Of a stretch of 64,000 nt of DNA, positions 1 through 9,899 are shown one piece after another (the first letter of the stretch is position 1; every line of letters begins with the position of its first letter). The stretch is taken from assembly GCA_037176845.1 (NCBI GenBank), contig JAYKXP010000005.1, positions 1,054,001 to 1,118,000 on the forward strand, written 5' to 3'. The translations under genes were made by a program, and so were the position numbers. The notes beneath the pieces were generated by a model. That model was given only the letters and a program-made list of their open reading frames with translations, was not told where the DNA came from and searched no databases. Source of the stretch: Paramarasmius palmivorus. Lineage: Eukaryota > Basidiomycota > Agaricomycetes > Agaricales > Marasmiaceae.

Positions 1-274
1 AAAACACGTCCGAAAAGTAGAGAAGCACGCGGTACGGTGATACCACCAAGATGCTCAACACGATTTGAATAAACACAGTAAAAGGTGCGAGAATGTAGAG
101 TAGAATCGGGTGAGGTGAGAGTGCGATGAATGGGTATATGCATTTCTGGATGATCCATGCGAGAGTTTGAAGGGTGTAGCTTATGCTACGCCAGATGAAA
201 GAGCCGAGCACTGGGAGGAAGAGAAGAGCTTGGCCTAGAGGTGTTTGTTCCCAAGGGATGGATTCGGTTTCCAT
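1..274 (-). CDS. Partial predicted membrane protein, N-terminal 91 codons
   Basis: An open frame runs without a stop from an ATG at 274 down to the left edge, so the gene continues outside the window. The product begins METESIPWEQTPLG and is then strongly hydrophobic, with two or three candidate membrane segments rich in Ile, Leu, Val and Phe between about residues 15 and 90 and few charged residues. I do not recognise the family. The lack of stops and the membrane-protein composition favour real coding. A 550-nt gap separates this start from the 3' end of the next minus-strand gene. Confidence 0.55.
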   Translation of the reverse strand, partial: METESIPWEQTPLGQALLFLPVLGSFIWRSISYTLQTLAWIIQKCIYPFIALSPHPILLYILAPFTVFIQIVLSILVVSPYRVLLYFSDVF

Positions 275-824
275 TCTGCAAGCCTGGTCCTAATTTTACT
301 TTACTATGCGCAATTAAAGCGAATGGAAACAATATCTTACATGTAAACCAGCGTCCCGAGAATCGGCTGTTCAGTATGATGGTGGTTGACGTTAGAAGAG
401 TGAACGCAGTGCGGCTCTCGTGCTCGCGTGACGGGCGGCTCGAGTCGTGCTAATGAGAAGGCTCCTAATGAAATCTCATTGGATGGAATACAGGCCTAGT
501 GCTAGTATTGCGTAGTATGCGATGAGGACAAACCAAGAAGACCATAGAACACTACTATAGAGACAATATGGTAAGATATACGATACGAGATACACAAAAC
601 AAGAGTAGGGCAAATGTCAATGTGCATGGACGAGATGTGCGAATAAATAGTACAATGCGAGGATGCCATCTATGATCATGATGCAGAGATGCTGATAGTG
701 AATGTGGACGAGAAAACGAAACGAACGTGAGTCATGCAAAACCAAGAAGGGAGGTGCAGATGTTGTGGACGCTAACGTCCAATAAAACAAATAAAGGAAA
801 TATGATCATGATACATGGGCACGA
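275..824. other. Intergenic stretch
   Basis: This lies between the start of the partial membrane protein and the stop of the serine-rich protein, both on the minus strand. It should hold the promoter of the former and the 3' UTR of the latter. The short open frames here have no coding character that I can see. Confidence 0.4.
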
Positions 825-2789
825 TTATTGCCCAGAGGCAGCGATATCGGAATCCAAACCCTGGAATGGATACATGTCGTGCCCGATACCGAAACCACTG
901 TCATTATGACTGTGGCATTTTTCATCAAGCTCCTCAGCAACGACATCCATGCTAAGGCCAAGGCCTACCATCGGTGCCTTGCCTTGACGTTTGATTGATC
1001 CCTCTAGGGTTGGTGTAGTCGGTTGCCCGAGTCCCCATAATTGTAATAGTAGTTGGGATCGCTGATACCAACATGTCGCCCAAGGGTGACCGAGCTGCTT
1101 TAGCGAATATGGGCAATTTGGGGAATATGGCGGGCAGAATGGGGTCTGTAGTGATGTAGTTTGGAAATGTGTTTGCATTGGGAACGGTTTGTGAATTGTT
1201 GGTGTAGCGTGGTCAAAGCTCGACGCTGAGGAAGATGCTGAATATAATGGATATGATGACGACGAAGAAGATGCGGTTGGTCCGCTGATGTCCACGTCCT
1301 CGAAAAACTCCTCGTCTCCTTCCAAGTCGAAAGCCGCCTTGCCAATGCTCTGTGAGACATCGCTCTGCGACTCGGGTAGTCGCGTCGACTCGTCGGCTTC
1401 CTCCTCATTGTCACTATCGACAAGAGTCAAGTCTGAATCATCGCTGTACCCAGTCAGCATGGACATTTGCAGAGACGCGGCATCTCCACATGAAGATGTT
1501 GCACAACTATCTGGGCATTCATCATCTCCGTCTGATTTTTGGGAGAGACGCGCATGCACCATGGCTAGAACCTCCATGTCGGCGGTCCAAAGTGATTTTC
1601 TGATCCTCCACATGGGTATATCCACAAAGTACCTGTCCATGTGTGTGCACCAGGGATCCCTGAGGCCAGACAAGTCACCCCATCGAGGATGGACAGACAG
1701 AGGAGGCATGGGAGGTGTAGGTGGTGATGCGGGCGGCGTTGCTCGCGTCGAGTTTGGCGGTGTGTCCCTCGCACTGGCAAAGAGAGAAGGAAACTGTTCC
1801 GCGACGGGTATTTCGGGAGAAGTTGAGATGCCACCGTAGGCTGGGATGTGCTGGGCGCAAACTGTGTATTCTGCCCACTCTTCCTCGCGCGTCGCCCAGA
1901 ACCACTTCATGTGAAGGAGCGAGTGCCTCGAGTGACCGCGGTGCTCATAATTGTGTCGCTGTGGCTGGGGGGAGGCGAAGATCGAGCGTTGTCTCGGTTG
2001 TGGAGAAAAAAGTGAAGGGAGACATGAAAATTTCTCCTTGACTGGAAGTTCCGCGTCTTCCAAGATAGAGCTGGACGAAGCAGGGGAAGGATTTGGTGCG
2101 AAGATTATAGGTTCCAACATGGTAGATGAAGAAGAAAAATCTTCAGAAATCGTGATCATCTCTGCGATTGCCGATGAAGGCGGTGGTAGAGGTGAATCAG
2201 GGTCTTGTGCATCCAGGTCCGACAAGCAGTCCACATCAATTTCAGATTCTCCATCAGAGCTGTCCGTCTCTTCATCTGACGAGCAGAATGTGAAGCTGAT
2301 GTCATCAATCATAACACCATCCGCAGCGGCTGCGCCTTGGTGGAGAAAAGTGTAGGTGGTGGTGCGGAAACTTGTGGTTGAATTTGAAACATCGTCAAAA
2401 CCGCTATCTGCGTCACCTTCCAGTGGATTCTCCGTTGAAGCCGGCTCATCTCTGGGCACAGAGGAGCGAAATCCAATTCTCTGGAACAAGCTCTTTGTCC
2501 ACTCTAGCCTGGAAGAGCGTGGAGGTACGTTGAAAGGCGGCCGCTCCGTGTCTGTGTCAACGCATGTCTCCTGCCCATCTGCCATTTCCACGCCATTGTG
2601 AAAGTCAAGGCGACTGTCAGGACGGGGAGGAATCAGGGACTCTGATGCAAACTCGAGGTTGCCATACTGGTCGACGATGTCGGACTCGACCTCGGGATCA
2701 AATTCATCTCTTGGCGCCGAGACGTAAGCGCCCTGGTTCGAGGACGTCGAGGGCGTTGAGAACGAAGGAAACTGTGTCGCTGGGGTCAT
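825..2789 (-). CDS. Serine-rich acidic protein of unknown function
   Basis: A single uninterrupted frame encodes about 654 residues. The frame extends nine codons further upstream, but only to a GTG, so the ATG at 2789 is the better start. An upstream exon cannot be excluded. The protein is rich in Ser, Thr, Pro, Asp and Glu with several poly-Ser runs and acidic stretches, as in largely disordered regulatory proteins. The only denser patch is around residues 290-420, with conserved-looking tryptophans (for example MKWFWATREEEWAEY and HPRWGDLSGLRDPW). I find no catalytic or DNA-binding motif. It is divergent from the LAMTOR2-like gene, with about 360 nt of shared upstream sequence. Confidence 0.6.
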   Translation of the reverse strand: MTPATQFPSFSTPSTSSNQGAYVSAPRDEFDPEVESDIVDQYGNLEFASESLIPPRPDSRLDFHNGVEMADGQETCVDTDTERPPFNVPPRSSRLEWTKSLFQRIGFRSSVPRDEPASTENPLEGDADSGFDDVSNSTTSFRTTTYTFLHQGAAAADGVMIDDISFTFCSSDEETDSSDGESEIDVDCLSDLDAQDPDSPLPPPSSAIAEMITISEDFSSSSTMLEPIIFAPNPSPASSSSILEDAELPVKEKFSCLPSLFSPQPRQRSIFASPQPQRHNYEHRGHSRHSLLHMKWFWATREEEWAEYTVCAQHIPAYGGISTSPEIPVAEQFPSLFASARDTPPNSTRATPPASPPTPPMPPLSVHPRWGDLSGLRDPWCTHMDRYFVDIPMWRIRKSLWTADMEVLAMVHARLSQKSDGDDECPDSCATSSCGDAASLQMSMLTGYSDDSDLTLVDSDNEEEADESTRLPESQSDVSQSIGKAAFDLEGDEEFFEDVDISGPTASSSSSSYPLYSASSSASSFDHATPTIHKPFPMQTHFQTTSLQTPFCPPYSPNCPYSLKQLGHPWATCWYQRSQLLLQLWGLGQPTTPTLEGSIKRQGKAPMVGLGLSMDVVAEELDEKCHSHNDSGFGIGHDMYPFQGLDSDIAASGQ

Positions 2790-3153
2790 TAGAGGGATGT
2801 TCGTGGTCGTGGTCACGTCCTTGTTATTCCAAGACCTGGATTGCCTGCGGGAGAAAGTGGCGCGAAACTAGAGCCGAGGAAGCTAAAAGTAGTCATCAGC
2901 GAGTAAGACCGGAAGAGAATTCCAGCAAAAAAAAGACATACCAAAGGCGAGCAAAGTATAAGGCGACCGCAGCGAACCTGATATCGTCGACGAGGCCAGG
3001 GAATGGTGGTGGCACTCGGAGAACGTCAAGGGCGACGTGAAAAATGAACCGAACACTGCCGAGGAAAAATGTACCTGGGTACACGTGATTAGGGCGCCTA
3101 ATGGCCCAAGCAAAGCTTCGCTGTGACACTGTTGACTGAAAGTGACTCCCATC
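2790..3153. promoter_or_regulatory. Divergent intergenic region
   Basis: About 360 nt separate the start of the serine-rich gene (minus) from the start of the LAMTOR2-like gene (plus), so both promoters must lie here. I do not see a clear TATA box. The long minus-strand frames here lack any recognisable protein features. Confidence 0.35.
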
Positions 3154-3740
3154 ATGCTTGTTTTATCGACACTGCATACTCTACTTTCGCAAGTACTATC
3201 ACTGCCTCATCTGCATTCTGCAATCCTGTCGACCCCGTCAGGCCAACTCGTTTGCTATGCTTCAGATCCATTCAGACCAAAGGACGAGATACGAGTCGTT
3301 GTAGGGCTTAGTGGCGAGATATGGCAGGAAACATTGGATAATGGCACTGGAATGGTGGATAGTGAGGTGAGCTAGCTAGTTGCTATCTTTAGAGATCTGT
3401 TTTATTCATAACTTTAGCTTTCAGCTCGGTCGGATAATGGTGATACCGGTGGATGAGCCTTCAGAAGAACAATCCCAGCCACCCCCTTCAAAAACATACC
3501 AGCCATTGATGCTTCTCACCCTCAACTCAACAGACGCGGTAGAGTGGAACGAGCTACAGGCCAAGGTGAGGCGACTCTTGCGCAAGGTCTCTTTACTGTC
3601 TCTGACTCTGTTTTCTCATTTTTCAGGGTAAAGCTCTGGCAAAACACCTTGCGAGATCCCTGGGCAAGTACCGAGAACATTTGGCTTCTCCAAAACCGCC
3701 ACCGACGTCGCATTTACCCTCTCCGACGCCTATTCGCTAG
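3154..3740 (+). CDS. LAMTOR2/Ego3-like roadblock subunit of the Ragulator (EGO) complex
   Basis: Three exons (3154-3366, 3425-3565, 3627-3740) join in phase 0 and encode 155 residues. The N-terminus (MLVLSTLHTLLSQVL) followed by a strand that reads roughly LVCYAS, a helix containing EIWQE, and a later strand GRIMVIPVDEP match the roadblock/LC7 fold of LAMTOR2, also called p14. A central low-complexity loop (EEQSQPPPSK) and a Pro-rich tail make it longer than the 125-residue human protein. In the family this subunit sits on the lysosome or vacuole surface in a heteropentamer that anchors Rag GTPases for TORC1 activation by amino acids. The frame extends upstream only to a GTG, so the ATG at 3154 is chosen. 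Confidence 0.72.
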
Positions 3741-3975
3741 TTCGTCACGCATGATTTTGAGGATGACGTCTCACTGTGTGAATCCGGTAGCAAAGATACC
3801 CAGGAATCATGTATATTAATGAGAGAATAGATACATAAAGTCGAACAGTCTGTGAGGTACCCGAACCTCGCCCGAACACAGCTACCGGGTTGTGTGCTGA
3901 CAACGACTCGGACACCCGCGCGCCGATCCCGAAGCAATTTTTTCTTCTTTTCTACGCGTCATTCGCAACCTGGCG

Positions 3976-5397
3976 ATGCGACCATGCTCTCGGACATGCA
4001 TACGCCAGAATATTCATCAGAATTTCCGACGTTATAGTGCATTAGCTGCCCAGGTTCATCCCGAACCAAAACCTAGGCTTTCACCTCGACTAAACCTCGT
4101 CAAACCCACCGAAACACCACGAATAGCCGACCCCCATATCCTCGTCGCACCAGAACTCGCTCATATTCGACAGAACCTTTTCAATCTTCTTGGTTCAGCT
4201 CACCCAGCGCTCAATGACCTCTTGCATTCGAAGAGATATTTTTTACATCCTTCGAAACAACTCCGACCTCTCCTCGTATTACTTTTCGCTAGAGCGACCA
4301 ATGGTCTCGGAGAAGCATGGGCACATAAAAACTGGACAGCACATCGCGAACAGGCATGTGGAAGAGACGAGGAATTGGATAGACCATTGTCGCTTTCCGG
4401 GTTGTTGAACGACTCGAATCCTAATACTCCCGACCACGCAGAATCATTCCATTCCGTGTTCTCTCTCAACAAACCCCACGCAGATGCGCCATTACCGCAC
4501 ATGGAAGATGTGTATGACACACCTTTCTCTATCCTTCCATCTCAGTTACGCCTTGCTCAAATTGTGGAAATGATTCATGTCGCATCATCACTGCATGACC
4601 AGGTTTCATCATCCGACGAGTCATTTGGGAACAAGCTTTCCATTCTTGGGGGAGACTTCCTCCTAGGTCGTGCTAGTCATGCCCTATCTCGACTTGGGGA
4701 AGCAGAAGTTGTCGAACTCATCGCCAACGTGATATCCAACACGGTGGAAGGTGCTATATGGCTCATCAAGGATCCTGTTTCGATACAGAGTCCAAAGGAG
4801 GCGTGGAACTCGTACTTTAGAAGGATATATCTCTCTTCTGCGAGTTTATGGGCCAAGGGTGCTAGAAGTTCTGTCGTTCTAGGTGGATGTAGAGAAGGTG
4901 TATGGAAGGAAGTTGCTTATGCGTATGGCAGACATTTAGGTCTCGCACATCAGGTGAGTTTTGTTCTTCCGAGCATGTTCCGGTTTTCTTACATGTTTTT
5001 GTTTATCACCTGTAGGTTGTCGAGGATGCCGCCGAATATCGGACTTCAAGACCGCCCTCATTCTCAGCACCACTTTTGTACGCATGGGAAAGCCGACCAG
5101 ACGTTATAACTCCCATAATCCAAAGAAACTTTTCTCATGAAGGAGATGCCGAAACAGTACGTCTCTCAAGCTATGTGCCACATCCTATTGATAGCTCATA
5201 CACAACCACAGGTACACCATCTCATCACAGAATCATCTGCGCTAGAACGCACTCAGGAGCTTGTACAACTATATGCCTCACAGGCCAGAGACGCTCTAGG
5301 CTTTATGCCTGCGACTTTCCCTCCAAGTGATTCACGAGCAGAGGCTGTCCACTCTCTAAAAACACTTACCGTGAAAGTTGCTGAGAGGAGGTGGTAG
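3976..5397 (+). CDS. Polyprenyl diphosphate synthase-like subunit with degenerate Asp-rich motifs (Coq1/Dlp1/PDSS2 family)
   Basis: Exons 3976-4953, 5016-5156 and 5212-5397 give 434 residues in one frame. The N-terminus is Arg/Ser-rich without acidic residues (FRRYSALAAQ), as expected of a mitochondrial presequence. The fold of long-chain trans-prenyltransferases is clear: the KQLRPLLVLL block, EMIHVASSLHD, NKLSILGGDFLLGRAS, and the AYAYGRHLGLAHQ helix. The first Asp-rich motif, normally DDxxD after the LLH segment, is replaced by HDQVSSSDE. The second, normally VDDxLD, reads VVEDAAEY. In eukaryotes such a non-catalytic partner (Dlp1 or PDSS2) pairs with the active subunit to make the ubiquinone side chain, and that is the likely role. 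A diverged Coq1 paralogue is the alternative. Confidence 0.75.
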
Positions 5398-5606
5398 ACG
5401 TTATAGACTTGGAACCATCAACACAGGACACTTTGTCGCTTTGCATATTAGTTGGCTAACTGTGTAGGATACTTTTATAGAATATACACAACATTAATTC
5501 TCGAGATATTCTTCGTTCTTGGGAAACTGACTCGTCGGACTCGGCGGCCCGGCACACAGATCCCGCGAGATGACGCGTACCGATATCTTGTTTCTCTACT
5601 TTCACC

Positions 5607-6837
5607 ATGACCACTCTTTCAGTTCACTCAGCCGCTCAAACGCGTGAATATTCTTCTCGTTCTCTATCAATCTAATCTTTATGGACGTCATTTAGATCAG
5701 GTCGGGTTGCTTCGCACACTGGTGAACGAGGATCCTAAACTTGTGAACGCTGTCGATGCAGTGAGTATTTCCGGCGTTTCCTCTCGGTTTTACTGATTGA
5801 AATTGCTATTAAGGATGGAAGAACACCTCTACATTGGGCTGCTTCCTCTGGCTCACTGGATATCGTCCGAATTTTGCTCGAACACGACGCCGAAGTCGAC
5901 AAACCTGACGCAAGTGGATGGACGGCGCTACACATAGCCGGTACGTTTCAATACCTTTCTCCTTGTTATCATTCTTACTAAAACCCCAAAAGTCAGCGCA
6001 GGCCACGACAAGGTTGTCGAAGAACTTGTTGGAGCGGGAGCGGATGTAACACGGTGCGACTTCCATTCCAATTATCAGCTCTCTGTGAACTAACTTGACC
6101 TCGAAATAGACGGAATGATAAAGGAATAACACCCTTGTGAGATCTCGCGTTCACTCTTGCAAGAAAGATATTCAATAACGCCATTCAGACATTATGCAGC
6201 GTCGAAATCACGGATCAGTGTGCGCAAAGGATTATGCCTCATAAGTACCAGACAATCAATTCTAAACTGAAGATTGTAGATCGGAAAGTTGTTGATATCC
6301 AGAGGTGCTGATGTACGTCTTATAATACCTATGAACGCCGATTGGTACTCATAATGCACTAGATCAACGCCAAAGACAAGGCTAATCAGACAGCTTTGTA
6401 TGTTTTCATTCACACTCCACATCATTCACGCCTTCAATCATATCATTAGGCACCGTGCTGCTACCACTGGTTCGGTCGGCTTTATAAAGTTGTTGCTTGA
6501 CAACTCGCAATCCACGGTCAAGACGCGCCTCAATACACAAGATAGAGTTGGCAAGTACCGTGTGCTCTTATTTTTATCCTATGTTGACCGTTTTGTATAG
6601 GAAACACGCCGTTACATCTCGCCATGGAATCTGCTCACGCGGAAGCCGCAGTAGTTCTCATTGAGGCTGGTGCTGACCGTGGACGGGTATGTTTGATACG
6701 TATGATGAAAAATCATTTATCTCACTTTTGAACAGCTTAACCAGGACGGTGAAGCGCCTGAAGATGTTGAAGGCGTGGGGGGCATCGAACAAAGAAGAGC
6801 AAAGCAGTTTGTCGTGGAGCAATGCGGTCAACCCTAA
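5607..6837 (+). CDS. NAS6: Gankyrin/Nas6-like ankyrin-repeat proteasome assembly chaperone
   Basis: Eleven exons (5607-5643, 5696-5760, 5814-5940, 5993-6053, 6110-6136, 6189-6219, 6280-6312, 6363-6397, 6450-6550, 6601-6686, 6736-6837) join to 234 residues, close to the 226-228 residues of human gankyrin and yeast Nas6. Successive ankyrin repeats are visible, for example DGRTPLHWAASSGSLDIVR, WTALHIAVSAGHDKVVEEL, TPLHYAASKSR, TALHRAATTG and NTPLHLAMESAHAEAAVVL. In the family the protein binds the C-domain of ATPase Rpt3 during assembly of the 19S regulatory particle. Five exons are under 40 nt. The intron at 6551-6600 works only with a GC donor (GCAAGT). It lies 210 nt downstream of the prenyl synthase gene on the same strand. 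Confidence 0.85.
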
Positions 6838-7349
6838 CAATAATTCAAGTTCAAGTGTATTTCGTTGGATGAACTGCAGTGATATTGAACGCGATATTTT
6901 CGTCTCCGAATCGTAAGGACCATCATCGAATCTGGAGATACATCTCCAACCCTATTCGAGCGCGCTCTGTCATGATACCCGATTTAATGGCGTACATATC
7001 TGTTGCTGCATGTACGCCAAGCGATTTCATATTTCTTCGTCCCTCAATGCTACGACTTCAACGAAGACGACCTAATCCGGATTTAAACACCCATCTTCTC
7101 ACCACGGGGATTATTCAATGGCATCTAGAGTCTCCTGTAAGTACGGTCATCCTCTGCGTTTTGCCCCGAACCGCTGACTCCAAATGCCAATGAAGGAAGC
7201 CGAATGCGGAAACGTGTCTCTCACCACACTGCCCTTGCCGAGTTACCGACCTGTTGTCAATTGGCTGGTCGAGACACCTATCCGAAACATCCGAAGTAAT
7301 TTTGATAAATAGCCCCTCCGCGAATATCTTATTGTTTCTTACTTCTCCC
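6838..7349 (+). promoter_or_regulatory. Intergenic region and P450 A promoter with TATA-like box
   Basis: About 500 nt lie between gankyrin and P450 A. A TATA-like element (GATAAATAG, about 7304-7312) is 38-46 nt before the P450 A start codon. TATA-like elements before P450 C, D and E are similarly spaced. I see no gene in the remainder. Confidence 0.35.
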
Positions 7350-9607
7350 ATGTCGTCGGATATGCCTTACCACCTAATTCTGGGACTACTTGTGATGTTC
7401 GCTGTGGCATTTTACAGGTTCCGCGCCCAAAGAGCTGGAGTACGTGTGTTTTCCTATGCAATTGAACGTTGTTCACACGCCTTTTTGTTTAAGCTGGACG
7501 ATATTCCGACTGTCGGGTATGACGGATTCCTGACATCCTATATATCTGCATTTCACTTCATCATTCGCGGAGGTGTAATTATACAGGAGGGGTACAGAAA
7601 GGTGTGCCTCTAGTTTTCTTCCTAATATACTCAGTGAGCTAAATTTTACTAGTTTCCTGGGAAGGCATTCAAGATAGCACTTCCGGATCGATGGCTTGTT
7701 ATAGTTACAGGCCAGCGTATGATCCAAGACATACGAAAAGCCTCCGACAACGTGCTCTCCTTCAGTGAAGCAGCAGAAGAGGTTGCACATGAATTTATAG
7801 CGCCTCGGTCCTTGCAAATGCTCATATATTACGTTGTAGCTCTTCCAGAACCGTAACACCATTGGGAAGATTATCAGAAGTGATCCTTGGCACTTTGACA
7901 TTGTGAGAGGGACCCTAACGAAGAAGATCGCGTCCAAATTTCCGGAAATACATGATGAGATGATCGCTGCTTTTGCTGACGAGTTGCCTGTTTCGGACGG
8001 TGCGTTGAATTTCTGCTTTTTTTCCCTGCGTCTGATTTCGACTGCAGACTGGATTGAGGTTCCGATAGAACGCGCTGCCCACAGAATTGTCTGTAGGATA
8101 AGCAATCGAGTCTTCGTGGGTCTCCCTCTATGTAAGCTGCTTCATCTATTCCGGGATCCGGCTGAAAGATGAACAGGCCGTAACAAGGAATGGATAGTAA
8201 GGGTCCTTTCAACACGAGAAATCTCATGAATGGTTGACCGCCCGTTTAGAGATTGAATATCCAGTACACTCAGGATCTCATGAGCACGGCTGGGTTGCTT
8301 ATCATAACACCGAAGTTCTTACAGTCGTGAGTTTTCGCCTACAGCGCCTGCAATTGAACCCTAAGATACTTTCTAGCCTTGTTGGCTGGCTTGCATCCCC
8401 ACGGCGCTGGCATTTTCCTCGTGCACACAAACTTCTCAGACCCGTAATCTTGGAACGATTCGAGATGCTTCGAAAACCTGAGCTTGAGCATGAGACACCA
8501 GTACGTTTATCATCGTCTCCGAGATGAACCATGTTACTGACCACTATGTCGCCGCATACAGGACGATTTTTTGACTTGGCTGATAAAAAATGCAACTACA
8601 AACGAGCGAGCCGATCCGGAGAATGTGACTACCGCTGTACTTTCCACTAACATTGCGGCTATACTTACAACGGTGGGTTTCTGTGTCAATGATTTCGATT
8701 TCTTAGTCTTGGTTAAGCGACCCTTCTATAACATAGAGTATGGTAGGTTCGCTTTAGTAAGAGAGATCAGGAGTCAGCTAACGAAACCTCTACATCACAC
8801 AGGCATTCACACATGCATTAGTAGACCTAGCATCGCACCCTGAGCTCATAGGGCCACTTCGTTGCGAAGTAGAAGAAGTGCTTGCAAAGGATGGTTGGAC
8901 TAAAACTGCCATGGGGAACATGCTTATGCTTGATAGCTTCCTCATGGAGTCACAAAGGGTTTCGAATTCAAATCCGTGTTCGTAATTTCGGTTCATTTCT
9001 ATTTGTGCTTCTACTCATCAAAGAACGTACAGTTGGTCTACTCCGCAAGTCTTTATGTGATTTTATTTTTTCTGACGGGACTGTCGTCCCTGAGGGAACT
9101 TTTATCGCTACTGCGCCCCGAGCGTTACATTTTGATGAGGTACGAACCTGTAAATGACCCTGGGCGTTCTGTTCTGCTGTCTGACTCCTCCTCAGAGTCA
9201 CTATATCGATCCGAATCACTTTGACGGCCTTCGTTTTCAACGACTCAGGGAAGAGTTTGGTAACAATTTCAAGTACCGAATGGTGACACCTGGGGACAAC
9301 TGGCTTTCGTTTGGTGCAGGTAAGTTAACGAGCGCCTTCAGTATAGTGTAACGTGGCTGAGCTCGTCTGCTATAGGGAGACACTCATGGTTCGTGGTCAC
9401 CTGCATTCTGTGCGTAAAACTGAGCCCCAACGTTTATACAGTCCTGGTCGCTTTTTTGCTGTCAACGAACTAAAGGCGCTGGTGTCCTACACACTACTAA
9501 AATATGATATTAAAGTCGACGATCTCGATAAGTCTAAACGTCTGGAATTCGCTGGTAGAATAGCTACAGATCCTACCAGTCGCCTTTTGTTGAGAAATCG
9601 AGTGTAA
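7350..9607 (+). CDS. Cytochrome P450 A
   Basis: Fifteen exons (7350-7439, 7494-7601, 7653-7781, 7840-7999, 8048-8131, 8177-8196, 8250-8326, 8377-8500, 8562-8672, 8737-8742, 8803-8977, 9033-9139, 9196-9319, 9376-9388, 9442-9607) encode 497 residues. An N-terminal hydrophobic segment (about residues 9-22) should anchor it in the ER. The I-helix reads NIAAILTT (ending at 301), where most P450s have an acid or His before the Thr pair. The K-helix motif is MESQR (E352 to R355) and the heme loop is FGAGRHSCPGR with Cys443 as ligand. It is closest to P450 B within the window (shared FPG.AFKIALPDRWLVIVTGQRM). It resembles basidiomycete P450s often labelled ent-kaurene-oxidase-like. Substrate and CYP family cannot be told from the sequence. 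Confidence 0.85.
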
Positions 9608-9899
9608 TTTTATACAGTACTTTCCAATCGGCAAGCGCCTATGCGTGGGAAACATCTTGAGGGCGCTTTCTTCGGGTCCTCTCCTATCGTGATCATTGTA
9701 AGTAACTTACATGTACTTACGTTTTTGCTCGGGTTTGTTTTTTGAAACTAACAACGACAGCTAACGACAGTCACTGCTGTTAAGTATTGACATGCAGGTC
9801 CCTCACTTGCATGTGACTTACCGATTTCCCGCTCTTCTCCCGAACTAGGTTTGATTTAAGCAGAGTTGGTTGGGAAAGGGACGCTGTTCCAAAACAATC

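Noticed and set aside
1288..1839. Plus-strand frame of 183 codons
   Set aside because: It lies entirely antisense to the serine-rich minus-strand gene and reflects its low-complexity codon use.
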